The position numbers and the translations under genes are program-made. Positions 43,942 through 56,576 of a stretch of 64,000 nt of DNA are shown here, piece after piece. The notes beneath the pieces were generated by a model. The model was not told the DNA's origin and did not search any database. It saw only the letters and a list, made by a program, of their open reading frames with translations. Position 1 is the first letter of the stretch, and each line of letters begins with the position of its first letter. The stretch lies in assembly GCF_020171985.1 (NCBI RefSeq), contig NZ_JAIVAL010000002.1, positions 372,001 through 436,000 of the forward strand, in the 5' to 3' direction. Source of the stretch: Halobacillus halophilus (GTDB taxonomy: Bacteria; Bacillota; Bacilli; Bacillales; Halobacillaceae).

Positions 43942-45090
43942 TTATTCATAGATATGAACGAAAGGTTCCTCTTTGCCAGCCTGCTGGACAATGAGGCTTT
44001 CCTGTTGATCCATGCTGTTAATTTTCACTTCTACATCATAGTGGTCCGGGAACATTTCCACTACCAGACCATACACATACTGAGTGAAGCCGACGACTTC
44101 GGACTGTGAACGAAACTGGATCGGAATATCAATAGACACTTGCTGAAGTTCATTATCCACATAAAATCCGTTGGCAATCATCCCTACGAAGTTCGGGAAG
44201 TAATCGGATACTTCCTCTCTGAAATCAGAAAAGATCTGCGAATCTTCAAAGTAGTCATTCTCTGCTTCCTTGGAAGGAAAAAGCACATGCTTTTCTTCGA
44301 TATCTTTCCAGTCACCAATCGATGAGGATGAGCCTTTCACCATGGTTTTGGTTAAAAATTTCCCAGGAACTTTGGAGCTTGCTTCCTCCTCTTCATAAAG
44401 AGAAAACACCACCGGCACGTTTTTCAGCTGCTCCTGTTCCCGCAGCCGCTTTAGAATGATTCCAGCATACTCTTTTCCCTTTTTCAAAAGTTCTTCTGTG
44501 GAATGATCTTCTTTATAATTCCTTCCTTCAGCTGTAAAGTTATAAACGGTACGCAAGGAAATACCTATGGTTAGTCCTTCCAATTCCACAACATCGTCAT
44601 CTTTTTTAACAAGGTAATCCTGCTCGACAATGTTCGATATATATTTAGGGTTTTTACGGAACTGCTCTACTGAAGCTTCATCTTCTTCAAGCTCAGGATT
44701 CAGTCCTTGTTCATTCTTTCCCTCTTCATACCTGGATAGCCAATTAATCAGTGTATCTCCAGTCAGAAACTGGCCTGGCTGAAAAAAATACTCCTCGGGA
44801 TCGTAGTATTCCTTAGAGTGCCGCCTGAGGCCTTGCTCAAACTCGGAGATGTCCATCCGGTTCCCCATTTGATTTACCGTGACCGAGCGGGCTTTCGATA
44901 CTTTTGAACGATCTTCCGATAATATCATGCGGTACGTTTCTTCCGATATGCTATGATTCGGAACAATTGAGGCCTGATTACTGTCCTTATCTCTCGTTTC
45001 CTGAATGACTTCATCCTTATTATCAAACACTGGCGTACACGCGCTAACCAAAAGCAATGAACCAACCAACAGTGCATGCCACTTCCTCAT
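43942..45090 (-). CDS. camS: CamS family lipoprotein (YerH)
   Basis: A 382-residue surface lipoprotein. The signal peptide is MRKWHALLVGSLLLVSAC with lipobox LVSAC and lipid-bearing Cys18. The body contains VTVNQMGNRMDISEFEQGL, GITIGISL-type strands and DHYDVEVKINSMDQQESLIV. In enterococci and staphylococci the precursor's signal peptide yields peptide pheromones (cAD1-type); in Bacillus the role is unknown. The start at 45090 has GGGGAG 8 bases upstream and gives an intact lipoprotein signal, unlike the longer frame. Follows ligA as in B. subtilis (yerH). Confidence 0.92.
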   Translation of the reverse strand: MRKWHALLVGSLLLVSACTPVFDNKDEVIQETRDKDSNQASIVPNHSISEETYRMILSEDRSKVSKARSVTVNQMGNRMDISEFEQGLRRHSKEYYDPEEYFFQPGQFLTGDTLINWLSRYEEGKNEQGLNPELEEDEASVEQFRKNPKYISNIVEQDYLVKKDDDVVELEGLTIGISLRTVYNFTAEGRNYKEDHSTEELLKKGKEYAGIILKRLREQEQLKNVPVVFSLYEEEEASSKVPGKFLTKTMVKGSSSSIGDWKDIEEKHVLFPSKEAENDYFEDSQIFSDFREEVSDYFPNFVGMIANGFYVDNELQQVSIDIPIQFRSQSEVVGFTQYVYGLVVEMFPDHYDVEVKINSMDQQESLIVQQAGKEEPFVHIYE

Positions 45091-45163
45091 GTATCCCACT
45101 CCCCATGTAATAACGTGAAACGATGATCTTCCGTGAATTGCGCCGGGCTTTCCTGACTGTCCC

Positions 45164-45199
45164 AAAGCTCCACTCGTTTACATTAGAGGAGTGGCGCCT
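45164..45199 (-). terminator. Possible terminator after ligA
   Basis: GCGCCACTC pairs with GAGTGGAGC with mismatches over a 14-base loop and is followed by TTTGGG. The tail is weak, so readthrough into camS is likely. Confidence 0.4.
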
Positions 45200-45200
45200 T

Positions 45201-49459
<4,259 letters not shown>

Positions 49460-49471
49460 CGTACACCATCC

Positions 49472-50167
49472 TTAATCAAAATTAGAATTCTTCGCTGCGC
49501 TGACGGTCTTCAAGGCAGCATTAAGGTCTTCGTACAGTACATTACCAACGACAATCACGTCTGCACAGGCACTCATTTCCTCCGCCTGCTCCCTCGACCT
49601 GATACCGCCGCCGTAAACGACTGTTGTATGTTGTAATTCATTGGTTATTTTTTTAACAAGTTCAGGATCTCCATAAGTGCCGCTGTATTCTAAGTAAAAA
49701 ACCGGCAAATGAAACATATGTTCAGCCATCCTTGCATAGGCAAGAACATCCTCTTCATCAGGGAGATAACATTCAGCATGTTTGAAAACTTTAGCTTCTT
49801 CATTTAAGACGCAGTAGCCTTCAACTACCATCTGATCCCAATCCACTATGTCGCCATATTCCTTCACCGCTTGATGATGAATATCGAGCATCCACTTTTT
49901 CTCACGGCTGTTCAGCACCATTGGAATGAGATACCCATCAAACTCAGGAGCAATTACTTCTATATCTGAAACTTCCAACAGACACGGCACATCATAGGGC
50001 TGGACACGGTCAAACAAATCACTCACATTTTCAAAGGTCACACCGTCGGTACCTCCGATAATCACAGCATCCGTACCTGATTCCAAGATCAATTGCAGGT
50101 CATGATCCGACAACGTCTTTTGCGGATCCAGCTTGAAGACATGCTTCCACTCGCTCAGTTTGTCCAT
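49472..50167 (-). CDS. pcrB: Heptaprenylglyceryl phosphate synthase PcrB
   Basis: The 231-residue TIM-barrel prenyltransferase joins heptaprenyl diphosphate to sn-glycerol-1-phosphate, producing an archaeal-type ether lipid precursor. VFKLDPQKTLSDHDLQ and IIGGTDGVTFENV bind the substrate phosphate; YLEYSGTYGD and VVYGGGIRSREQAEEMS form the C-terminal phosphate grip. It starts the pcrB-pcrA-ligA unit. Confidence 0.97.
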   Translation of the reverse strand: MDKLSEWKHVFKLDPQKTLSDHDLQLILESGTDAVIIGGTDGVTFENVSDLFDRVQPYDVPCLLEVSDIEVIAPEFDGYLIPMVLNSREKKWMLDIHHQAVKEYGDIVDWDQMVVEGYCVLNEEAKVFKHAECYLPDEEDVLAYARMAEHMFHLPVFYLEYSGTYGDPELVKKITNELQHTTVVYGGGIRSREQAEEMSACADVIVVGNVLYEDLNAALKTVSAAKNSNFD

Positions 50168-50318
50168 TTCCGTCCTCCAAAAAAACTTTTATCCATTCAC
50201 TTATTATAGCAAACTTTGCTTACTGGGTTGAATGGATAAGGGAGATAAATTAGCGAATGTTTTATGTCTAATCTGCTTAAGAGGAGAGGCCTCCGTACTC
50301 AAGGACTTTCTGACCCAA

Positions 50319-50349
50319 ACAAAAAAGCCGTTCAATCTAAAATTGAACG
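50319..50349 (-). terminator. Terminator at the end of the YitT-like gene
   Basis: CGTTCAAT pairs with ATTGAACG over a 5-base loop and is followed by TTTTTTG on the minus strand. It overlaps the last codons and stop of the gene. Confidence 0.8.
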
Positions 50350-50937
50350 ACTCGGAAAGAACCGCGACGACGTGCACAGCATCGTCACCAGGCCCACACT
50401 TAATATAGTGATGGTGGATAACAGCAGCGTTTCCATGGAGAAAACATAGCCGCTTATTCCAATAATCATAAGGTCGATGAAGAAAATCACAAAACCTACA
50501 TTCATTCGTGATATATCCGCTATCATTTGGGCAAGGAGGTCAGTTCCTCCGGTGCTTGTCTTATGCCGGAGCATTAGTCCAATCCCTCCCCCTACGAACG
50601 CGCCGCCTACGATGGAACTGAGCGCCGGATCAAGTGGCAGGTGATAGGCTCTTAGCCCATGAAGAACATCAATGAAAAAGGAGGAGATGAGCAGTCCATG
50701 GAGACTATTATAAAAATAGGCGCGGTACCTGAACCAGGCTATCGTAAAAATCGGGATACTGCACAAAATGATGGTGAAACCGACTTTCAACCCCCACACG
50801 TAATTGGCAATCAGGCCAAGTCCGATCATACCACCATCAAGCACATGATCCGGCATGAGGAAAAAGTTGATACCAAGCGAAATAAATAAGCTTCCCAACA
50901 GGATCATCAGGCCTTTTTTCAATAAGGATTTCATCAT
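50332..50937 (-). CDS. YitT family membrane protein (short form)
   Basis: A 201-residue integral membrane protein with five or six hydrophobic helices. The family signature includes NFFLMPDHVLDGGMIGLGLIA near 25-45, FYNSLHGLLISSFFIDVL near 75-92 and IVGGAFVGGGIGLMLRHKTSTGGTDLLAQMIA around 108-140 (read in two blocks). The C-terminal DUF2179 domain of longer YitT proteins is absent, so this is the short form. Function unknown; some homologues are tied to spermidine or stress phenotypes. Divergent from nothing; single gene with its own terminator. Confidence 0.82.
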   Translation of the reverse strand: MMKSLLKKGLMILLGSLFISLGINFFLMPDHVLDGGMIGLGLIANYVWGLKVGFTIILCSIPIFTIAWFRYRAYFYNSLHGLLISSFFIDVLHGLRAYHLPLDPALSSIVGGAFVGGGIGLMLRHKTSTGGTDLLAQMIADISRMNVGFVIFFIDLMIIGISGYVFSMETLLLSTITILSVGLVTMLCTSSRFFPSRSILD

Positions 50938-50997
50938 AAAAATCCCCTTTTTGGACAGGTTTCTTCTAGCCTATGCCTGTCCAGCCCTGCTTAGAAG

Positions 50998-52104
50998 CTA
51001 TTTTTTCAGCCCTGATCCGCACAGCACCATCACAACCGTCTCATCGGGATGGACCAATTCTGCTTTATGCTGCTGATAAGCCGCGTACGTAGCGGCAGTT
51101 GTAGGCTCTACATAGAAACCTTTCGCTGCTAGTTCCTCTCCTGCAGACTTTATGTTTTCCTCAGGTGCAGTCACGATGGTTCCCTTCGTATCTTTAACCG
51201 CCTCTATAATTTCTGGCCCGCGCATGGGAGCAGCAATGGCGATCCCTTCCGCCAGCGTGCCCCTGTTTTCTGCCGGGCTCACGGGTTCATCGTTGGTAAA
51301 AGCATGGGCAATCGGTGCACAGTTCTCGGACTGCACTCCAATTATTCTTGGCATCCGGTTGATGGCGCCGGCCTCTTTTAAATTCTGAAATCCAATATAT
51401 GCTCCCAGAAGAAGTGTCCCATTCCCGACCGGGAGAATGAGGGAATCCGGCACCTGTTCCCCCAGCTGCTCCCAGACTTCAAAAGCAAATGTCTTCGTAC
51501 CTTCATAGAAAAATGGATTGTACACATGACTTGCGTAATAGAGGTTTTCTTTCTCCACTGCTTGCTTTGCGGCCTCAGCCGTGTCCTCACGTGATCCGGG
51601 AACCTTATGGATACGAGCCCCGTGGGCTTCAATCTGAGCGAGTTTTTTCTCAGAAGTGGAAGCGGGCACATAGATATGGCAGCTCATACCGGCTCTAGCG
51701 CTATACGCGGCAATAGCTGTCCCGGCATTTCCGCTGCTGTCGGCAATGACAGTGGATACGCCGAGTTCTTTCGCCTTTGCGATTAAAACCGCAGCCCCGC
51801 GGTCTTTAAAAGAACCCGTTGGCATCAGGTAGTCCATTTTCATTAAAAGGTTAGGATGATCACCATCCAGAGGGACGAGCGGGGTCATCCCTTCTCCCAT
51901 AGTTATAGAGGTATATGTATCTGTGCTCTCAAAAGGCAAGGCTTCCTGATACCGCCACATAGCTGCCTGTCTCTCTTTAATCTGCTTCATTGGAAATTCC
52001 ACCGGATACGGCTTCATCCGAAACATACCTTCTTCCGGCTTCCAGTCCGTTCGATTCGGCATATATTCATTGTTCCACTTATCTACAAACAAAGCCTTCA
52101 CCAT
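50998..52104 (-). CDS. Threonine synthase-like PLP-dependent enzyme
   Basis: The 368-residue fold-type II PLP enzyme has its cofactor lysine at Lys100 in MPTGSFKDRGA, the SSGNAGTAIAAYSARAG loop near 123, the phosphate-gripping VGNGTLLLGAY near 227, and the C-terminal CGSGLK. It belongs to the threonine synthase/cysteate synthase/diaminopropionate lyase branch. The N-terminal 70 residues (WNNEYMPNRTDWKPEEGMF) differ from canonical ThrC, and no threonine-pathway genes are adjacent, so the substrate is uncertain. Flanked downstream by a YitT gene and upstream by repeats. Confidence 0.85.
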   Translation of the reverse strand: MVKALFVDKWNNEYMPNRTDWKPEEGMFRMKPYPVEFPMKQIKERQAAMWRYQEALPFESTDTYTSITMGEGMTPLVPLDGDHPNLLMKMDYLMPTGSFKDRGAAVLIAKAKELGVSTVIADSSGNAGTAIAAYSARAGMSCHIYVPASTSEKKLAQIEAHGARIHKVPGSREDTAEAAKQAVEKENLYYASHVYNPFFYEGTKTFAFEVWEQLGEQVPDSLILPVGNGTLLLGAYIGFQNLKEAGAINRMPRIIGVQSENCAPIAHAFTNDEPVSPAENRGTLAEGIAIAAPMRGPEIIEAVKDTKGTIVTAPEENIKSAGEELAAKGFYVEPTTAATYAAYQQHKAELVHPDETVVMVLCGSGLKK

Positions 52105-52138
52105 CTACACTCCTATCTTTATATATTCAAAAGTTTTC

Positions 52139-52196
52139 GTCCCTGCATGACACAGGGTCGTTCGACGTTGCCACACGACGCGGCGCTCTTAGTCGA
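52139..52196 (-). repeat. Small two-hairpin repeat, copy A
   Basis: On the minus strand it reads TCGACTAAG...GTGTGGCAACGTCGA, then a CCCTG/CAGGG hairpin. It is about 80 percent like 52660-52718. The TCGAC/GTCGA and CCCTR/YAGGG stems are kept while their bases change. Confidence 0.7.
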
Positions 52197-52246
52197 ACTT
52201 CCCCCTCTCAAAACTTCCAGTAAAACTTCCGATACTTTTAGATTTG

Positions 52247-52395
52247 ATTTCGAGATATTGGTTTGGGCGGAAGGTCCTTCGGGGGACGATTTCGCTTTCC
52301 GTGGGCATGTGCTGAGCCTCCTCAGGCTTCGCCTTCCGGGGTCTCACCGATCATGTTGATCCCACAGGAGTCTTCATCGTCCCCCTCCGGACCTT
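52247..52395. repeat. Dispersed palindromic repeat, copy 2
   Basis: On the minus strand it is about 90 percent identical to 39822-39970, including GACTCCTGTGGGAT, GATCGGTGAGACCCCGGAA and GGAGGCTCAGC, and ends with the same ATATCTCGAAA. Long arms at each end pair with each other. Confidence 0.85.
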
Positions 52396-52560
52396 GCGAC
52401 ATATGCAGCTCGAAATCTTGTTCGAAACGCGCCGGTTTATGTTGGAGATAAACTTGTAACTATAAGCGTGTTCGTAAGGATCATTCCCGCTATAGAAGCA
52501 TTTTAGGAGGATCAATCACCCCTATCGCCTATAGAAGGGTCCGTTCATTCTTCAACCATA

Positions 52561-52792
52561 GGGTGGCGAAGGAAACGACGAGACTCCCGAGGGAGAAGGA
52601 GCTAGGCGAGACCCCACAGGGAGTGACAGCGCCCGAGGAGGCTTATGGTAAAAGGAGGATCGACTAAGGTCGCCACGTCCTGTGGCAACGTCGATCGACC
52701 CTACTTCGTGTAGGGTCGCAGGAAAGCGAGTTGTTTCCGTAGCCAGCCTCTCTCTTTTTGCGGCAACGGACCCATAATATCTCGAAATCGAG
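52561..52792. repeat. Diverged relative of the dispersed repeat, carrying a nested small repeat
   Basis: It keeps GAGACTCCCGAGGGA, GGCGAGACCCC, GAGGAGGCTTATGG and GGAAAGCGAG in order, and the terminal ATATCTCGAAAT, but its centre is interrupted by the 59-bp small repeat. The sequence 52396-52560 between copies has nothing I can name. Confidence 0.7.
52660..52718 (+). repeat. Small two-hairpin repeat, copy B
   Basis: Reads TCGACTAAGG...TGTGGCAACGTCGA followed by a CCCTAC/GTAGGG hairpin. Homologous to 52139-52196 in the opposite orientation. Confidence 0.7.
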
Positions 52793-52865
52793 CCTTACAC
52801 AATCCGATCCTATAGGATAATAACCCTTTTATGAAAATCATCAAGGTTGTCTAAACCCGACCATA

Positions 52866-52904
52866 CAAAAAAACAGCCCAACTTAATACACGAATTGGAC
52901 TGCT
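52866..52904 (-). terminator. yerC terminator
   Basis: AGCAGTCCAA pairs with TTGGGCTGTT with one wobble and is followed by TTTTTTTG on the minus strand. Confidence 0.8.
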
Positions 52905-52913
52905 CCTGCTGGT

Positions 52914-53216
52914 TTATTCCGTTTTCTTCTCCTGAACACGATCAAGCGCCTGAGTGTAGGCGTCGTTTCCATAGTTCAAACAGCGCTTCACACGTGAAAT
53001 GGTCGCCGTGGACGCACCTGTTTCCGTTTCGATTTTATGATACGTATATCCATCTCTAAGCATACGGGCAACTTCCAGGCGCTGTGCCAGGGATTGAACC
53101 TCATTCATAGTCGCCAGGTCATCAAAAAACTCGTAACATTCTTCCACATTCTGGAGAGAAAGAATCGCTTCGAACAATTGATCCAGCGTCTTCCCGCGTA
53201 GTTTATCAATCTGCAT
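52914..53216 (-). CDS. yerC: YerC/YecD family TrpR-like regulator
   Basis: A 100-residue TrpR-superfamily DNA-binding protein. The helix-turn-helix is SLAQRLEVARMLRDGYTYHKI followed by ETGASTATISRVKRCLNYG, as in TrpR and B. subtilis YerC. The regulated genes and ligand are unknown. It is the last gene of yerA-yerB-yerC, 20 bases after yerB. Confidence 0.93.
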   Translation of the reverse strand: MQIDKLRGKTLDQLFEAILSLQNVEECYEFFDDLATMNEVQSLAQRLEVARMLRDGYTYHKIETETGASTATISRVKRCLNYGNDAYTQALDRVQEKKTE

Positions 53217-53236
53217 GTGTCAAGATTCCTCCTTGG

Positions 53237-54283
53237 TTACTTTCTATATGTGGTTTCTATTCTAGCTTGTTCCGGGATAATATTCACCCAGGTATTGCCC
53301 GGGGTGAAGCGAATGGGGTGTCCATCTCGATAAGGCAGGATCCGCCCGTTCACGTTTTTCCATTCTGCCTCTATTATTTTCCCTTTTCGTAATAGATACC
53401 CGTTTCCGCCGGAAGTTAAATCTATAGCCCTCCGGCCTTGTGAATCTATAATGGTATGTCTTGTTTCAACAATCCAAACGTTATCTACAGCTAACCGCTC
53501 GCCATTCTCGTGATCGACTGAGGGCTTCCCGTCGCTGGAACGCTCGAAGTTTCCGTCTGACTCACGAAATGAATAAGTAACGGTTTCTTCGGGTCGCTCG
53601 GAGTAAATAACGTTTACTTTATCAATGGGCGTACCTTCCGAGTTTTCCCTGTTTTCCTTTTCAAAAGGTAACACCTCGATGCTGCCTGAGGTTGTGTATC
53701 CCTTTTCTTTCATAAACCGCTCAATACCCTGCGTCAGCAAATAGGAGTTGTGGGGAGCTTTTCTCTCAGCGGACCTTTCAAACAGCCAGCCATTGTTATC
53801 ATAGCCTGCTGCGTCCAGGTAAGGGATACCGCTTTCAGCGACGTGACGGTTGATCGCTGTAGAAGCTCCGTGGTACACATACAGTGCGTCGAATCCAGAA
53901 GCCAACTCATTAAAATATGGTCTGGCGCTTCTCACTGGTCCTATTGTATCAGGTAGCTGACTATGAAATAAAGCTAAAAAACGGGTGATCTGACCCTCTG
54001 CCAACACTTCAAAGACAATATCTGCCTGGCTTAAGCCGGATTGAGGCCGGGCTTTTGTATGATTATTAATCATCACAGAAACCACCCGGCGATCCACCCT
54101 GCCCTCCGCCGGTTCTCCGGTTAATGGAAAAACATGATCATCCTCTTCAAGTGACTCGTTCTCGGTAGAAACTCCATCAGGAGCTTCTGGTGAAGGGGCC
54201 GGCTCCTGAGGGGACCCGCCCGCACAGGCCTGCAGAGGCATCAGCACACAACCAAATAGCAGCATCCAGGTTAACCTTCTCAT
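53237..54283 (-). CDS. yerB: DUF3048 lipoprotein YerB
   Basis: A 348-residue exported lipoprotein with lipobox MPLQAC and lipid-bearing Cys20. A Pro/Glu-rich linker (about 24-45) leads to the DUF3048 domain, with RVVSVMINNHTKARPQSGL, ADIVFEVLAEGQITRFLALF and GPVRSARPYF, and then the C-terminal DUF3048 half (ENGERLAVDNVWIVET). Function is not established, though a role in cell wall or spore-related hydrolase is discussed for relatives. Between yerA and yerC. Confidence 0.92.
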   Translation of the reverse strand: MRRLTWMLLFGCVLMPLQACAGGSPQEPAPSPEAPDGVSTENESLEEDDHVFPLTGEPAEGRVDRRVVSVMINNHTKARPQSGLSQADIVFEVLAEGQITRFLALFHSQLPDTIGPVRSARPYFNELASGFDALYVYHGASTAINRHVAESGIPYLDAAGYDNNGWLFERSAERKAPHNSYLLTQGIERFMKEKGYTTSGSIEVLPFEKENRENSEGTPIDKVNVIYSERPEETVTYSFRESDGNFERSSDGKPSVDHENGERLAVDNVWIVETRHTIIDSQGRRAIDLTSGGNGYLLRKGKIIEAEWKNVNGRILPYRDGHPIRFTPGNTWVNIIPEQARIETTYRK

Positions 54284-54322
54284 CTCGCACTTCCCTCATC
54301 ATTTTTTTCATATCATTCTATA

Positions 54323-56068
54323 CTATCTCATGATGGAAGGATAGAGTACTTCTTTCTTTTTCACATCCATAATACCAAGCGGTGTGATTCGGATATAGGG
54401 TAAATGCATGGATGATAAGAAAAGCAGCGTGTACACAGGATCGGAGAATGAAAAACCGTACTGCTTCAAATATTCCTTCAGTTTGCTTTCTTCCTCCATT
54501 AAATCTTCAAGCGGCAGATCAGACATGATCCCGCCAAGAGGAAGTGGCAATTCAAAGAGAATCTTCCCTTGATCTACAAGAACGATTCCACCGCCGATTT
54601 CTTTCATTCGGGCAAACGCTTTTTCAATATCCGACCGCGACTTACCAATCAGGATAAGGTCTCCTGTATTGGAGTAAGAGCTTGCAAGAGCCCCAAGCGA
54701 ATCCGTAAATCCTTTAAGCAGAGTGTTTACGGTCCATTTACCTTCCCGGTCCATGAGCATGAGGAAGGCTTCATCCGTATCGGCTGGAAGCTGTGACGCA
54801 GATGCATCAATATCAACCGCATAAGGTTTCATAATCACGTCATTAATCATCTTCATTCCAATCGGCATAGAGAACTGCATATCCTGCTCGTTCATTTCCC
54901 AATTAAGATTTAAATGATCAATGCCGTTCTTCTTCCACTGGATAGAGTTCCTAGACTTAATATCCTCTCCATCGCGCTTTATCCACTCTCCTTTAGCGAT
55001 CACGGAATGCGGAGTCGGGTCCTTGGGATCTGTTAAAAAGTTCAAGTGAGCCACGCGTCCGGAATTAATACTTCCTACCCGGTTTTCAATATTAAAGTGA
55101 CGTGCCGGCTGATAGGTGGCCATCATATAAGCATCGATGACGGGAACACCTGCCTCTATCGCAAGTCGTATGCACATATTGATCAGTCCTTCACGATAAA
55201 AGCCAGGCGTTGATCCATCGGTCGTGTACATCAGGTGATCATAGTGTGTATGATTCTTTTCCTTGAGACCTTTAAAAATTTCAGGAAGATCCGGCCGTAT
55301 GGACGAGTAGCGGATTCCTGTCTGATAACCGACCGAAAGCCGCTTTATTACATCATCGGCGTTCATGGACTCATGTTCTGAATCCATGCCTAAGAGACGC
55401 ATTTTTACAAGCGTTTTTTCACTGGCCCCGGGTAAGTGGGCTTCAAGCGGCTTACGGGCACGTTTCGTCTCCTGCATCCAATGCAGGATTTGTTCATCAC
55501 CATTATACAAGACATCCGTCCAGGCTGTGAGTTCCCCGCCCTGAATGACAGCATCGTGCTCAATCCATGAAACCACCTGCTCATCAAAGGCTTCACGCTC
55601 TTCATCCTGCAGGACGGACTGTGGATCGAAACGAGCCCACCAGTACATCGTAGCCGGTAAATCCATGAATTCTTCCAGCAGCGAAAACGCTTTCTCTTTT
55701 TTTGTTAAAAAAAGCCACATGAGATTATCGTTGATTAATGATGTGGTACCAGTGCGCGCTGCATATTCCGCTAAGCTTCGGGGATTATATAATTGAAAAG
55801 GATGGGCGTGGGGTTCAATATACCCCGGGACAATGTAACTGTCCTTTCCATCAATGATTTCTGTTCCTTCTAGATTGGCAGGAAGCTCCGAACCGGTATA
55901 AATGATGCGGTCTTCATACAACCATATATGTCCAGTCATCCATTGTTTTAAATAGACATTTAAATAAGTGGTATGTTTAATTAATTTGGTTGGCGCATGC
56001 GTACCATCCATGACGCTTGCGTGTTCACGCAGCTGCCGGTTACGCCAACGGAATCGTGTTTCATTCAT
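54323..56068 (-). CDS. yerA: Adenine deaminase-like amidohydrolase YerA
   Basis: A 581-residue metal-dependent hydrolase of the adenine deaminase C/YerA type. The metal motif YIEPHAHPF puts His87 and His89 at the first site; AHLPGASEKTL, HYDHLMYTTDGS (Asp of the site) and ARHFNIENRVGSI follow. The C-terminal domain (DLILIGKSRSDIEKAF, GGIVLVDQGKILFELPLPLGG) matches adenine deaminases. Conversion of adenine to hypoxanthine is plausible but YerA proteins have not been shown to do it as far as I recall. Position beside the purine operon supports a purine role. Confidence 0.88.
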   Translation of the reverse strand: MNETRFRWRNRQLREHASVMDGTHAPTKLIKHTTYLNVYLKQWMTGHIWLYEDRIIYTGSELPANLEGTEIIDGKDSYIVPGYIEPHAHPFQLYNPRSLAEYAARTGTTSLINDNLMWLFLTKKEKAFSLLEEFMDLPATMYWWARFDPQSVLQDEEREAFDEQVVSWIEHDAVIQGGELTAWTDVLYNGDEQILHWMQETKRARKPLEAHLPGASEKTLVKMRLLGMDSEHESMNADDVIKRLSVGYQTGIRYSSIRPDLPEIFKGLKEKNHTHYDHLMYTTDGSTPGFYREGLINMCIRLAIEAGVPVIDAYMMATYQPARHFNIENRVGSINSGRVAHLNFLTDPKDPTPHSVIAKGEWIKRDGEDIKSRNSIQWKKNGIDHLNLNWEMNEQDMQFSMPIGMKMINDVIMKPYAVDIDASASQLPADTDEAFLMLMDREGKWTVNTLLKGFTDSLGALASSYSNTGDLILIGKSRSDIEKAFARMKEIGGGIVLVDQGKILFELPLPLGGIMSDLPLEDLMEEESKLKEYLKQYGFSFSDPVYTLLFLSSMHLPYIRITPLGIMDVKKKEVLYPSIMR

Positions 56069-56143
56069 GGAGCGTCCTCCTATCGAGTCAATATGTACTA
56101 TGGTAACACAGGAAGTCTTTATGTGGTAAGGAGGAAGCCGACC

Positions 56144-56395
56144 ATGAAACCAAATATTGGTATCATCAACTCAATGGTTCGAATTACAGCTGGATTAAGT
56201 ATGCTGACATTACTGACCATTCGAGCAAATAAGACAAGAGAAGTCCATCCTATGCTTGTGGTTCTCGCATCCATGAAAGTAGCGGAAGGTATTGTCCGCT
56301 ACTGCCCGTTAACCGCAGCCTTTGAAGAAATGGCTGAGGAAACAGACGGCATTGAACAAGGATGGCAGCAGAATCTAAACCAGTTCAGCAGTTAA
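56144..56395 (+). CDS. YgaP-like DUF2892 membrane protein (83 residues)
   Basis: Begins MKPNIGIINSMVRITAGLSM, with one or two hydrophobic segments (about 13-24 and 36-50) and the typical EGIVRYCPLTAAF motif near 55 of DUF2892 proteins. The ATG has AAGGAGG 9 bases upstream. Divergent from yerA. Terminator follows. The family is small and of unknown role; some members are fused to rhodanese. Confidence 0.8.
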   Translation: MKPNIGIINSMVRITAGLSMLTLLTIRANKTREVHPMLVVLASMKVAEGIVRYCPLTAAFEEMAEETDGIEQGWQQNLNQFSS

Positions 56396-56423
56396 TGATG
56401 AAGAAATCGGGTTGATCCCGAAA

Positions 56424-56455
56424 TAAAAAAGGACGGGGCACTCCCCGTCCTTCTT
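56424..56455. terminator. Terminator between the DUF2892 gene and the next small gene
   Basis: AGGACGGGG pairs with CCCCGTCCT over a 4-base loop, with T-rich ends on both strands. On the minus strand it ends the purine operon transcript beyond purD. Confidence 0.85.
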
Positions 56456-56471
56456 ATAAAGGATGAAATCA

Positions 56472-56576
56472 ATGGACTTTATGGAATATTTAACAGACGT
56501 CGGATTCGTTGTCATCACGATCATCGGTTCGATCGCCGCCTTATTTTATTTAGGTGTCCGTCGAAGAAATCGATGA
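56472..56576 (+). CDS. Tiny single-helix membrane protein (34 residues)
   Basis: Starts MDFMEYLTDVGFVVITIIGS, continues IAALFYLGV and ends RRRNR. AAAGGA lies 8 bases before the ATG. One transmembrane helix with a basic end. Its last 27 bases overlap the end of purD on the opposite strand. I do not recognise a family, and expression is unproven. Confidence 0.5.
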   Translation: MDFMEYLTDVGFVVITIIGSIAALFYLGVRRRNR

